NCBI GenBank assembly: GCA_023159155.1
Contig: JAJNNX010000052.1
Location: 333,969 to 397,968, forward strand
DNA: 64,000 bases
Source of the DNA: Ustulina deusta
Taxonomy: Eukaryota; Ascomycota; Sordariomycetes; Xylariales; Xylariaceae
Reading direction: 5' to 3'
The stretch's first letter is position 1. Each line of letters starts with the position of its first letter. A model generated the notes under the pieces. It searched no databases and was not told the DNA's origin. It was given only the letters and a program-made list of their open reading frames with translations. Below, piece by piece: positions 35,832-48,300 of the stretch. The position numbers and the translations under genes were made by a program.

Positions 35832-38800
35832 GTGGTTTGTTTGAACCACTGTAACGTAAAATTAAAAAAGGGAGGGACATCTGGGCAAGATGTTGACGAT
35901 TTGTCTTTGCGCATGGGAACTGGAGTCTACGGCATATCCACTGTGTGCTTGCTTTACCGCGAACTCGGAACACGCGGTCTAGGTCGATGATGAAATGAGA
36001 AATTAATTGACCATGATTCCCCATGAAGGTGTACCTATCCGGTCTTCCGTGATAGAGATCTGTTGCCGTGATTTATGACCTAGGTATATTTTGATACGTG
36101 CAATTTGTGGCTTGGCTGCATGGTAGTCGACGCAACCCTAGGTTTCAGGGGCGGTGAGCCAAAGGCCATTGCTTCACTGCCACCTCTACCTATCACCTAA
36201 CCATCTACATAACTAAAGGATCTGTTAGTCAACCTCTATATGCGATCTTGCAAATGAAATCCAGAGCGGTGTTTTAGGCTGGTCGGGGTTTATAATAACT
36301 TGGGCAGAGCCAAGTCTCCTTTTCTTCTTCGTTTTCTTCTGCGTCTCTTTCCCCCTATCTGTGGTGTGTAGACGGTAGGTAAGTTAAGGTAGCAGCAGAC
36401 AGAATAGCGGTGAGTGTCTGGTAGGTACAGGAACCTCGCCCTAGACTTAGCCCGTTGCTATGTGCCGATTGGGATGTGTTTCATGCGTGGTGTATGTTTG
36501 TTTGTTATAGCGCCTTGGTCACTGCGGTGCTTTGAATTATGAATGAATGGGCGAAGGGATATATCGGGTTTTTTTGGGGGGGCCGGGCCCGGGGGGGGGG
36601 TTTGGTTTCCTCCCTTCTCGCTCTCTATCTATGGATTTCATTTTTTGTTATTATCCTCGTAGTGTCTATTTTGCACTTTCTATTCCCTTTTTATTCCACT
36701 AGGGTTTTTTCATGTGGTGTTCTATTATATGAAGATAGATGAAAGTAGGGAATGAAAGGGAACGAAGTGGGATAAAGGAATAATAACATTTTGTAATATT
36801 GTACTGATTATCTATAACTAAATGTTTTATAAAGAGAGATGTCAGGGTTACTAAAGAGGGACGGTGCAGTGAGATCCTAGCCGTGAGGTTAATGCCTCAT
36901 CTACATCCACCACTCAAAAAAGTCCCGGCTGTTGTTTTGTTTAGGCTCAAGTACCTTTACTATAGAATATTGAAAAAAAATGGATTGTCTTTTAGAAAAT
37001 ACCGTTTATTTATTTCTTACTCATGAATTAAGGCAGAAATTGTACTTTGTGTAATAAAGATATTTCGGCTTTGGAAAAAAACGGACGGGACCTCTTTTGA
37101 GCCACTGTAGGTACATCTATCATGGAACTTATTAATATCTACAATTATATTAGGTGAGTGTCATAATTATCTTACTTTTAGTAGTTAGTACCACCTTATT
37201 TCTGTGCTAAGGTTCACCTTACGTATCATTTTGCTTACCCAAGTTAAAGACATTATCAACTTAACCTAACCCAGATAACTGCCACGGGCTATGAGCAGTC
37301 TAGATCAACACACCCACCTAGACTATCTATCCAAAGTACCCTACATAGGTAGGATGTGTATTAGTATGTGTGTATAATACTTAACAATGGCAATATTAAA
37401 GGTAAATAAGAACACTCGGTTGAGGACTGATAAGAATAAGTATCTCTGAGGAACCAGGTACACCAGAGCATTTAAAAGTTACTTATTCTGTGTAGACATG
37501 GATGTCACGGTACTAAATGGCGAATACGGCGCGGGTTCTACTACATCGCCACACTCATCCAAACTATCAAGGTAGATTCTGCAAGTACAGATAGAGCCGT
37601 TTTTTTGTTATGTTACAATCGTGTTCATCCCCCGGTATTAGAAGATACGACAGCAGGATATAGCAGCCTAAAAAGTGAAGGGTATATCCTGGCTAGAAAG
37701 TCTGTGATTGGACCGGGTCAAAGTGGAATCCTAACTTCAGCCCAGAGACTATGTAGCAATGGCAACCACATGTGATATGGGAGGGTAGGATTTTGAGGAC
37801 ACCATACCTAAATTTCGATGCTGACTGTGCAAACCCGAACTCTATAAGATCCATTTAGGTAGGGTCATTGGGACATATATGCGGTTCATTATCTGGCTAA
37901 GGAAGTCTACAAGGCTTCATTACGCTCGCAGCTTATTCTCAAGAGTCATGAACATCAGAGTACGTACATATTACCCTATCATGCGGGCCGAGTGAGCTCC
38001 TAGCATCCAGCTGTAATAGCACCTCACATATGGTCATGGGGGTCGATATGCACGACATTTAGACTAACGTGGTAACGCAACGGGAAAAGATAATGTCCTT
38101 ATTCCCTGTTACATTGGAGGCGGGTCGACCCAGACGTGCATGCACAAGTCCAGATCGGGCGCCGTTGGAGCAACCGATCGAGCCAGGATAACCTTGCGAG
38201 CGAGACAGATCCGTCGAGGTTGAAACCCTTTTCCTCACCGGCCTCGACACGCGTGACTCGGAATCGAATGCTTTGGTGTTACGTGGTACGTGAATTCTGC
38301 GTCAAACACATGTGGCTTCACCATCGAGCCTACACCGGTTGTCGATCAACCGGGCCACTGCTTCTGGTGGCTCACGTCAAATCGGCTGCATCCTTGACGT
38401 CCTGTATGCTTGACATCCGCGGAGCAAGCGAGCTGCAATACTAGCAAAAGTGAGCTGACTGCCATCGGCGCAGAGGATGCCGTATGGTAAGTATCGTGTA
38501 GAGGCGAAGAGGACCGGCCTCTGCGGGTTAAGATGGCGCAGGCATCGTCGGTGGGTGGGGGAGGTGTTGACGAGATACCATGCCGTCCATTGCCGAACCT
38601 TGGTAACGGCCGGTTGCCTTGTGGAACGGTTCACGGCGGGACTATAATAGGCACCAGAAAATAAGACGGGGAAGTTGGCAGAACAGGCGTACGTCTATAC
38701 TATGTCGCTGTCTCTCACTTCGAGCACGTGGCCGAACCTGGCAGATTGCTGATGGGTATATAGCATACATGTATAAGTGGGTGTCATATAGGCGTCTCGT

Positions 38801-41698
38801 CTTCATGGTGGAACGTGGCGTAGGTCGCTCTGGAGCGGTGTCTGGAGACGCATTGGTACCTGACGTGAAGGTAACTCACTCACTGCCTGGTCCTACATGG
38901 TCGAAAGGTGATGTGTCATAAATGTGATTGCGGCCGATGTCCCTGCGATAGATGCTGGGCTAGGTTATCTGCTGCTGCCTCTGCCTCTGCCTCTCGCCAT
39001 GCCCAGGTTACCCAGGTCGTGGACGGCAGCCCCTGGTCACAGCAACAAATAGGAGGGTTACCGGGCGCATGGCGTGTGATAGACGTAGGTAGTGTACGTG
39101 TGGAAAACGATGTTGACCCTGCATAAGTATCTTGCTTCAAGATACCCTACCCGCAAGCTACCGAGGGGATCGAATCAGAGGACTGGACGCCTACAACAAA
39201 AAAAAGGTGTTTTGCCAAACCACGCGCTGGTTTACCGGAGATATACTTACAGTAATCGTACCACGACATACCTACACTACATGTACTTGAATGCCTAAGC
39301 GCACCACTGGAGCATGCTCGGATCTATTGTCTACGCATGAGATTAATATATAACGGGCGTGCAGCATACCGCAACTGCCTGCACCACACTACTTCCAAGT
39401 ACCTAGCGAATCTATACGGCGCCCTCCAGCTGTATACAAGTACGTGGGTACAGTTCAATTGAGACCATGAAATAGGTACATGTAGGCAGGCTACGTAAGG
39501 CTACCTACCTCCAGGTCCTTACTCAACCCCTCTTTCCCCTTCCGGTCTCATGTGGGGTGCTAGCAGAACTGTGTAGCGTCCCTGGATAGCCCCTGTTATT
39601 CTACCTAGGCAGTGTCGTGGCTTCCACGCTTCGGTATAAAGAGGTATTTTTATCGAGTTACATCTCGACAGGCTCAGTTACACTCGACTACCTACATAGT
39701 ACCTAACCCAACTGCCTCCATACTCAAGGTACTAACTACTAGGTACCTACCTACCTACCTAGTCTGTAGGTACCTAATAGTATGTTCATTAGGCCGCCAT
39801 TAGGCATCCCCTGAATAGCGTACATTCAAACCGACGAGATACCTATTTACCTAACAACCAGTAAGTAAGGTATGTACGTAGGTAGGCAGATGGATGACGC
39901 CCAGTCTCTATAGTCTTCTAGGCTCTACACTCAGTAGGTAGGTAGGTAGGTATTATTAGAACAAGGACCTCTCAACATGCTGTCGGCCATCACATCAGTT
40001 CCAATATCCGAATTCCTTTTTTGTCGTCGACATATACGAGTCTGACACCCCTCGGATGCAGGAACCATGCCTCTTCGGCGACTGTATCCAAGTCGAGGAG
40101 TGCAGCGCGCGTCTCGTCACAACGGCAAGCTTACTGCTAACATACCCCTTTTCCCATCTCCTTCCTCTTCTTTTCCTCGCTAGCTCAGCTGCAATGGGGA
40201 CTGGCCATCCAGTGCCGTTTCCCGGTTGTTGGGTGCATATGGGTTGGGATGCATGTATGGAAGTTTTCTAGAATGTCTCGCAGCCTTTTCGGTCTCCGTG
40301 CCGACATCCTTACTGTATCAGTTTATTGACCCCCCCCATGCCTGAACCCCCCTCCATTGCATCTTCTTCAGCCTCTCGACTGTGCGTCGACGTTAAGCCC
40401 CGTGTGTCGTAGATGACACGATTCCATGCAACATTTGTTCCTGCCCGAGGACAAAGATAGGAACTTTAGGTATGTAGCACCGTGTACTTGGTTTTGCCAA
40501 CAACACGCCCGCGTCATGAATTCTAGTAGGAAGGGTTTGTGCCTGTCATTCTCACTACCTTGGCTCTAATCGACTGCCCGCGTCAGCGAGGCCGGGAGAC
40601 CTGTTTTATAAACGAAACTATTCGGGTATCTGTCGTACTTTCAGCCTCAATCGCTTCGTTATCGCTGTCTATATATCTCTTGCTCAGTACAACTAGCCAT
40701 CGTGCTACTACTTTTTCAACGACGAGCTGCCCACCGCGCCTCTGCCGTTGTCTACCGAGCCGTGAATGGTTCGCTGCCGTGATGCCGCTGGAGAGAGAGA
40801 TTGGGGTTACTGTGCACTGCTCTGGCGAAACAAAGTATGTGTCATCTCCCGACGCCATAGAGCCTCACGTCGTCCACGTCACTCGTCACGGGAGTCCACC
40901 TGGCACACCCCTTTTGCGTTTTCCCACTTTCACCTCATGCAGACTCACCATTCCGTGAACAATGGCCCCGTAGGTATTGGCCCCTGCTCGCCCGTCGTCG
41001 ACTGTCAGGTAGTCAGTCTGTAAGGTCCCACTTCCGGTCACAAGCACCGCGCGACTAGCTCCATTCCCCGCGAGCCTGAGGTGGATACAGATCTCCGGCA
41101 CCTGTCGAGGTCTTAGTGTACCCGATGTTTGTCAGAATTGGGGGGGAGAGATGGCGTTTTCTTGCGTCTGGTCTGGGAGTTCGACGCCGAGGCCGACCGC
41201 CCAATGAGTTGCATTGAATAGCTCTCTGGCTTGCAGTCGTGTACAGTGTGCATTTCTCGACCCGGATTTCTTACAAATATGTGCCTGATATAGCAGGTCG
41301 CCGTTCCGTCTACCGGATCCCAACCCTTTGGATTGAACGGGTTAGTCTTTTACTCTGCAATCCAATGCGTGCACGGAAACTTATTCCCCCGCTAGGTAAA
41401 TCATAATAGTCGGTACCCGGATATCCTTTTCCTCCTGCTGGGCCCTCACGCTCTCGTCCGGGGTTCGTTCGACCACATCGTCTTCTTCGGCATCGGAGAC
41501 CGGATAAATACATCCTTCTCAGTTTTTCTTTTTCTGATACCAGCCGATATCCCCTCCGACTTTGGAGTGAGAAGGGGACCTTGAGACTGCAGAGGCAACC
41601 CATCTTTGCCGCATAGTCGGGAATCTTGCCTCGGGCCGAGCCTGCTGTGCGCCTATAACAAGTGTGCATAATTGTGTAGCGTTTGGCGTCTCCGAGTC
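35832..41698. other. Gene-poor region of 5.9 kb
   Basis: No protein I recognise on either strand. The first part (36600-37500) is AT-rich; there are two G-runs at 36576-36600. From 39400 to 39960 there are many TAGG/CCTA tetranucleotide repeats. CT-rich leader-like sequence appears from 40050 towards the D-lactate dehydrogenase gene. Open frames such as 40539-40958 (+) and 41310-41669 (-) lack family motifs and I do not call them genes. Confidence 0.5.
39736..39952. repeat. Dispersed TACC/GGTA tetranucleotide repeats
   Basis: Blocks such as GGTACCTACCTACCTACC (39742-39760) and a later GTAGGTAGGTAGG (39937-39951) in opposite orientation. Palindromic GGTACC cores are common. Confidence 0.7.
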
Positions 41699-44003
41699 AT
41701 GGCGGCGACTAATGCAATCCGGCGCTTCATCGGTGGTTCGCGGCGCCCGTTCTCTGCTAATGCATACCTGAAGAGACCCTCCACCGGCAGAGCTACCAAC
41801 CCAGCCACTTCCGGACAGGCTTCGAGATGGACTGGTCGTTCTGTTCTCGCTCTGACAGCATCTGCGGGAGCTCTAGGTTTTGGCCTTGCTGCCTTTGCGT
41901 TCGATGGCTCTTCGAAACGTACCGCATCTCTGTACGATACCAAGACGCCACGGCCCAAATACGCCTCCATAAGTGAAATGAAATTTGTAAGTCACAGGAT
42001 ATTTTATCGGTCCTGCATATTACACTAAAGAATTCGAAGCTGGTGGATTGACTGATTTCCAGGCGCTGAAAGAGATACGGGAAGAATTAAAAGCCCATGG
42101 AGAGGATGAAGACATCATCAGCATCGACTCGGATGACTTACGCGCACATGGCTACTCAGAATGGTCTACGGTTAACCCCGAGGGCCTTCCCGTGGCCGTA
42201 GTCTATCCACGGTCGACGGAACAGGTGTCGATAATTACTCGCGTCTGCCACAAATACCATGTTCCGATCATTGGTTATTCAGGGGGGTCTAGCCTGGAAG
42301 GACATTTCTCGGCTCCTTATGGTGGCATTAGCGTGGACTTTGCATACATGGTGAGAGTGTTTCTTTTCTCTGCATTCGAGATAAGCAACCCATCTATTAT
42401 CGCTTCCAAGCAAATAATTACTTTGACTACGTAGACATGAGTAGTGTACTGAAAACTGACTCGGAACGTGGACATATAGAATAAAATTATACAGTTTAAT
42501 AAAGATGATATGGACATCGTCGTTCAACCGAGTATCGGGTGGCAGGATCTCAATGAGCAGCTCAGCCGGATGGGCAGTGGCCTCTTCTTCCCCATCGACC
42601 CCGGTACGTAATGTCGAGAAAAGAAACACTTGCCGCCTCGCTTGTAGGACACGTTGAGAGGGAATGAGTTCGCTGACACTCTGGGTCACAGGTCCGAGTG
42701 CCAAGATCGGCGGCAGTAAGCATCCCTGGAGTCATTTTCTTCCCGTAATAGTCGCTTGCGGAGGCAAAACTTTCCTGTTAGGCACCAGGAGTGTCTCGGG
42801 AGCATGCAGAACTCCTGAACCCCGCGCCTATTTCCCCTAAAAGAGTAATTACTGACTCCAGCGAACTATAGTGGTAGGAACCAATTGCTCGGGCACCAAC
42901 GCGGTCAGATACGGTACGATGAAAGATTGGGTCATCAACCTCACCGTTGTGCTGGCTGATGGAACGATCATCAAGACCAGGCGGCGCCCGAGAAAAAGCT
43001 CTGCCGGATACAATCTCAACGGAATCTTTGTAGGCAGTGAAGGGACGCTTGGCTTGGTCACTGAAGGTGCGTGCTATTTATTCCCCGGGTAAATTTCGGA
43101 TATAAAGGCTCATACAGTGATTGCATAGCTACCCTCAAACTGGCCATTGTACCTGAAGAGACTTCGGTGGCTGTCGTAAGTTTCCCCACCATCCGCGATG
43201 CTGCATCGGCCGCCGCGGGCGTCATGCAGGCGGGTATCCCGGTGGCCTCGATGGAGGTCATGGACGAAGTCCAGATGAAAGTGATCAACCTCGGAGGCGC
43301 GACAGCCCCCCGGATATGGAAGGAGGCGCCGACGCTATTCTTCAAGTTCGCCGGGACCAAGACGAGCGTGAAGGACAACATCGGCCGGGTCAAGACCATC
43401 ACGAAAGCTAACAAAGGCAGCAACTTTGAGTTCGCCAAGGATGAGCGCGAGCAGAAGCTCCTGTGGTCGGCGCGGAAAGAGGTCTTGTGGTCGATGTTGG
43501 CGCTCCGGAAAGAAGGCGAGGAAGTCTGTATGTCTGCCCCCCCCTCTCCCCCCCTTTCACTTCCGTAGACCGTGGATTGCGGCGCACGGGTACATGTATC
43601 TCTGCGGGCTAACCGATGTGATCTAGGGAGCACTGACGTCGCCGTGCCCTTCAGCCGCCTCGCTGATCTGATCGAGATCAGCAAGAAGGAGATGGATGAC
43701 ATGGGCCTTTTCGCCTCGATCCTGGGCCATATCGGCGACGGCAACTTCCACGAGAGCATCATCTACGACCGCACCAGGCCAGAGGAGGTCGCGAAGGTCG
43801 AGAAGTGCGTCAAGAACATGGTCAACCGCGCGCTGGACATGGAGGGAACTTGCACAGGCGAACACGCCATCGGGTGGGGGAAGAAGGCCGCGCTGCTGCG
43901 CGAGGTGGGACCGGATACCGTGGGCGTCATGATGCAGATCAAGGGCGCGCTGGATCCGCTCTGGATCATGAATCCGGGGAAGATCTTTGATGTCCCTAGC
44001 TAG
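41699..44003 (+). CDS. DLD1: Mitochondrial D-lactate dehydrogenase (cytochrome c), FAD-dependent
   Basis: Oxidises D-lactate to pyruvate, passing electrons to cytochrome c at the inner membrane (family knowledge). Seven exons (41699-41986, 42063-42350, 42480-42603, 42692-42715, 42872-43066, 43129-43527, 43627-44003) give 564 aa. An Arg/Ser-rich presequence is followed by a membrane segment (about 49-68, [19 protein letters not shown]). FAD-binding PCMH motifs: [13 protein letters not shown] (about 168), [14 protein letters not shown], and [17 protein letters not shown]. The C-terminal cap has [10 protein letters not shown] (about 474) and [10 protein letters not shown]. Exon 4 is only 24 nt (residues GPSAKIGG) and is followed by a 156 bp intron that is a near-copy of an intron in the AAA ATPase gene. 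The ATG at 41699 is the first in frame; an upstream GTG gives nine more residues. Confidence 0.95.
42716..42871 (+). mobile_element. Introner-like intron, copy B (intron 4 of D-lactate dehydrogenase gene)
   Basis: A 156 bp phase-1 intron, donor GTAAGC and acceptor CTATAG. Removing it creates GGC GGC A|TG GTA, i.e. GGMVGTNCSG, the conserved FAD-domain sequence. It is the same sequence as 9069-9223 apart from about a dozen substitutions and three small indels. Branch-site ACTGAC with A at 42855. Ends pair as GGAGTCA (42728-42734) with TGACTCC (42853-42859) and GTAAT (42745-42749) with ATTAC (42848-42852). Confidence 0.87.
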
Positions 44004-45380
44004 CTTGGGCGGCTGAATTGTTTGTTTGAGTGAGTGCCTTTGGCTCTCTCTTCGCGTTGATTGCGTTGTTTGCTGCTCCCTTGGGTCGGGCGATGGCAGT
44101 GGGATGGATCGATGTTCTATTATTTGGAATTGTTGTAGAACAGAGCTTATATGCATGGATACATAAATATACCGGTATTGTGTCTTGGAAATACCTAGAT
44201 GTTGTTCGATGCGGATTCGAGATTATTTCCCCAGCCGCCCCCCCTTCTCTCCCGGACAATCCATGTGATCTCTACCTGTGGACTTGGAAGGATCATATCT
44301 GCGGCCTGGATGGCTGTTTGTCCTGACAACAGCCTTCCTTGGCTAAGTACTTAAGTACCTAGACAGCCGTTTTAAGTACTCGCTAAGGAGAATGTGGTTT
44401 TGGTATATTAAGCAGTGAATTAATTGCACATATGCACCCCAGCAATAAACCTTGATCCAGACTGCTATATAAGTTATAAGTTAGCAATATATATCTGGAT
44501 CAGCTTCAATTCCCCTGATAATGCTGAGGGAATGGGGGAATGCAGGCATACAGAGAGCATGTTGTTTGTGTATCTCCGGTGCAGATAGATCCCACCACTG
44601 ACTATAATGCTGTATGTACTACAACGCTGGTGACCTTTACAGGATCTATTCTCGACCACGTGGAGTTTGGGATATGTTTATACGAGAATGAAGGAAGTGC
44701 ATTGCTGAAAAAATTTCTACAATATTGTGGACTGAATATTTGCTAGTCCATGTTGTTTTTTATCTGTGTGCTTGCTCTCCTGAGGCTCATGATAGGTAGT
44801 AGCAGGCTTGGCTTGGAATTTATATAGATGGACCAACCCTTTGAATCGCTTGTGACAGGAGCAAGGACAAGCGTTGCCTACATGTGTACGTCCTGCTTTC
44901 AACAAATGGTTTGTAGCTTAGGTACCTACCTAAGGTACCTTACCTACATCACAACATCTAAGAGGTACCTGGGAAGATTAGTCCTGTTGCTCTTGACGAC
45001 CTATCTGCTTATTACCTGCACCGTGAACCAACTTCCCTCACTCTAAGTACCTAAGGTACCGACTAACCAGATCACACCTCATAACGCACCTTCCTGCCTT
45101 CGGCACACACTTTGTGCATCTCCGATTCTTGTTTACACCTTCATCTAATCCCCCGACCGATGGCACTGGCACTTCCAATCCTCGTCCATGCACGCTTCCG
45201 TTGAGACATTTCCATCCGCATCATCCACTCGCTCACGCTTCTGGCCCTGCAGCCTGGTGGCATCAATTCCTCGCTTTGCATGTTGGGTGAACCCAATCAG
45301 CGCTGTCTCTAACTGCGTACTTTTATTCGATTCATCTTCTTTCTCTAGATTCCTCTCGGCAACCTGCAACTTGGCCCATC
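44004..45380. promoter_or_regulatory. Intergenic region upstream of the RdRP gene
   Basis: 3' flank of the dehydrogenase gene and promoter of the RdRP gene. A dense cluster of GGTACCT-type palindromes occurs at 44918-44970 and 45048-45060, about 330-460 bp before the RdRP start. No coding exon recognised. Confidence 0.5.
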
Positions 45381-48300
45381 ATGCTACGCCTCGACATAAG
45401 ACCAGACTGGAGAGACTGGGACGATCTGGCTATCCGCATCTTCTCCCTTCCACCGCTCACTACAACTCTAGACTTGGCCACATATTTCCAACAATATGGT
45501 AAGATTGTGTTCGTCGAGATCTCCGAGCCGTGGAAGGACAACGCCATCGTGCGCTTCTTGCCTCCCCCGTCTACAGTGTGCTGGGGTGATCGAATGATGA
45601 TCGAGATTGGCGGCCGGAAATGCACGGTCAGGGCCGTACTACTACCACGGAGGCCCCCGGAGGATATTCTCGCCCCGGGAGGACACACCTATCCCTCGAA
45701 ATTACGGATAGAACCCGCGGAACTGCAATTCGGCGTGCTTTCCCAACCTGGCGAGTTCATGGCGAGGAGAACCATAAAGAACACACAGAAAGCCGATTTC
45801 GATTTTCTCTTGGATTTGAAATCCCGAAAGCTTGAGATCACCTTTTCTTGTATCGTCGAGGACCCCCGCAGGCATGACCAGAAACTCAAACATCCGTCAC
45901 CTGTTGGGGAGCAAGAAGATACATCGTTGTATAAAGCACGTATCTTCTTCCCGCAACTCGCGAATCTCCTCACATTCGCCGAAGACGCATCAACATTCTC
46001 TGTGCTGATTCCACTTCAAAGCCCACCGATTTTTTTGAAGAAAGTTGACAACAAGCAAACGCACTCCGAGGAAAGAACTTCGTGGAGGGAGTGGGATGCA
46101 TGGAATCGGACTGTGGGTGTGGTCTACAACACGACATGGTTCAAGGATGACAGCGTCTCCCTCCAGACAAAACACTACTTTGTCGATATTGGACGATGGA
46201 CAACATACAAAGTCACTTTCGCGATGTCGAAATCGAACTTTTCGGTATGGGAAACAATGAAGAAGGCATTGTGGGACTTCAACATATCAATACAGAGCGT
46301 TGCTGCCGATAGCTTGTGCACGGTTCCGGCAACGAAGTTAGACTTTTGGAATATTCTGGAGCCGAGAGCAACCAGCGGCAATCTTGCACTTCTTGCCGCA
46401 ATCGAGGAAGTTCATCTTCCATATGAGGTGCGATACCTACTCGAAGTATGCATCTCTCATGGATACTTCGATGAGGTCAACCTCAGCTTCGATTTCCTTC
46501 GCGAACTCACTGATCTCTCCAACGCACGGAAGAGGAAGCGGAACCGCGCAAATGACCTACTCGCCTACGTTGCCGAGTCGGGAGGCCCCGGCACGGGAGA
46601 CGAACCCAACCTTTACCCCAAGAGATTCTATGATCCCATGGCACTTTTCACGGATAGAAAGGCCTTGAGCTACTACCCAGAGCTTGGGGCGCCTTCTCAC
46701 TGTACCTGGGTTAGAAAAGTGGTTATCACACCTTCTACCATGTATCTGAGTGCCCCGAACCCGGAACCTTCGAACCGTGTTCTACGCAAATACGCTCAAT
46801 ATTCTGATCGCTTCTTGAGAGTTCAGTTCACTGATGAACTCGTGAAAGGCAAGATCTTCTCATCACCCACGAGCACGCAGCAAAATCCCCTATTCAACCG
46901 AATTTTTCGCACGCTGGCAAATGGCATCAAAGTAGGTGGTCGCCACTTTGAGTTCCTTGCTTTCGGAAATTCTCAGTTTAGGGAAAATGGTGCCTACTTC
47001 TTCGCACCAACCGACCATATCGACTGCGATCAAATTCGGGAGTGGATGGGAGATTTCGCACACATCAGAGTCGTAGCCAAGCATGCAGCCAGACTAGGCC
47101 AATGCTTTTCCACTACTAGAGCCCTCACAGATAGTCCGATCAGCCAGAGCATTGAGGAAATCGAGGATATTTCTAGAAATGACTGGTGTTTTACTGATGG
47201 CGTCGGGAAGATCTCGCCACAGCTGGCGGAATATGTCGCTAAGCCCCTCCAACTGACGAGCAAGCTTCTCCCGTCAGCGTTTCAATTTCGGCTCGGTGGC
47301 AGCAAGGGATTGGTAGTCATCTGGCCTGACATGACTTTCAACAGAGTCAGCCTGCGACCATCCCAGAAGAAATTCAGGGCCCAGTCTGCACTTCTTGAGA
47401 TTATCAAACCGTCGCGTTTCTCGGTAGCTACGCTGAACAGACAAACAATCACTATTCTTAGTTGCCTAGGTGTTCCGGATGCTGCCTTCATGCGACTGCA
47501 ACAGGAGCAGCTGATGGATTACAACAAGGCCATGGAAGACCCGGCGACAGCCATGCGTATCCTGAGCAGGTTTGTCGATCAGAATGGCATCACTGCCAAG
47601 GTGGCCCAAATGATATGTGACGGCTTCATGCGGGTCAAAGAGCCTTTTTTCATGTGTATCCTTCAGGTGTGGCGGGCTTGGTCGTTGCGACTGCTTCGCG
47701 AAAAAGCCCGTATTGTGGTTGAGCAGGGCGCTTTTGTATTTGGCTGCGTCGACGAGACTCGTACGCTCCGCGGCTACTGCGAGCCGGAAAATCTCCCCAC
47801 CAGAGGGCCTTCATCATTCGGCCCTTTAAAGCAGGAGCTTCCTCAGATATTCCTTCAAGTGCCGAGGCCGGGGGCATTACCAGATGGTCTGAACAACTAC
47901 ATGATTGTTACGGGACTCTGCGTCGTGGGGCGTAATCCGTCCTTGCATCCAGGCGATATACGTGTCGTCGAGGCTGTGGATGTACCTGCGCTTCAGCACC
48001 TGCGTGATGTTGTCGTATTTCCAGCTAACGGGGACCGTGATATTCCGTCCATGTGCTCCGGTGGTGATCTAGATGGCGATGACTTCTTCGTTATATGGGA
48101 TCCTAATCTCATTCCGTCGGAGAGGAATCACCCGCCGATGATCCACGAGCCAATCAACCCAGTGGAGCTTGGTCGAGACGTGCGGCCCAGCGACCTCATT
48201 GCGTTTTTCGTCACTTACATGAAGAACGATGCTCTCAGTACCATCGCGCATGCACATCTGGCCCAGTCAGATAGACTCGAAGGAGGACCGAAGCACCCGG

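Noticed and set aside
40539..40958. 139-codon plus-strand frame upstream of the dehydrogenase gene
   Set aside because: No ATG at its opening, no family motif, and it covers a CT-rich leader-like stretch.
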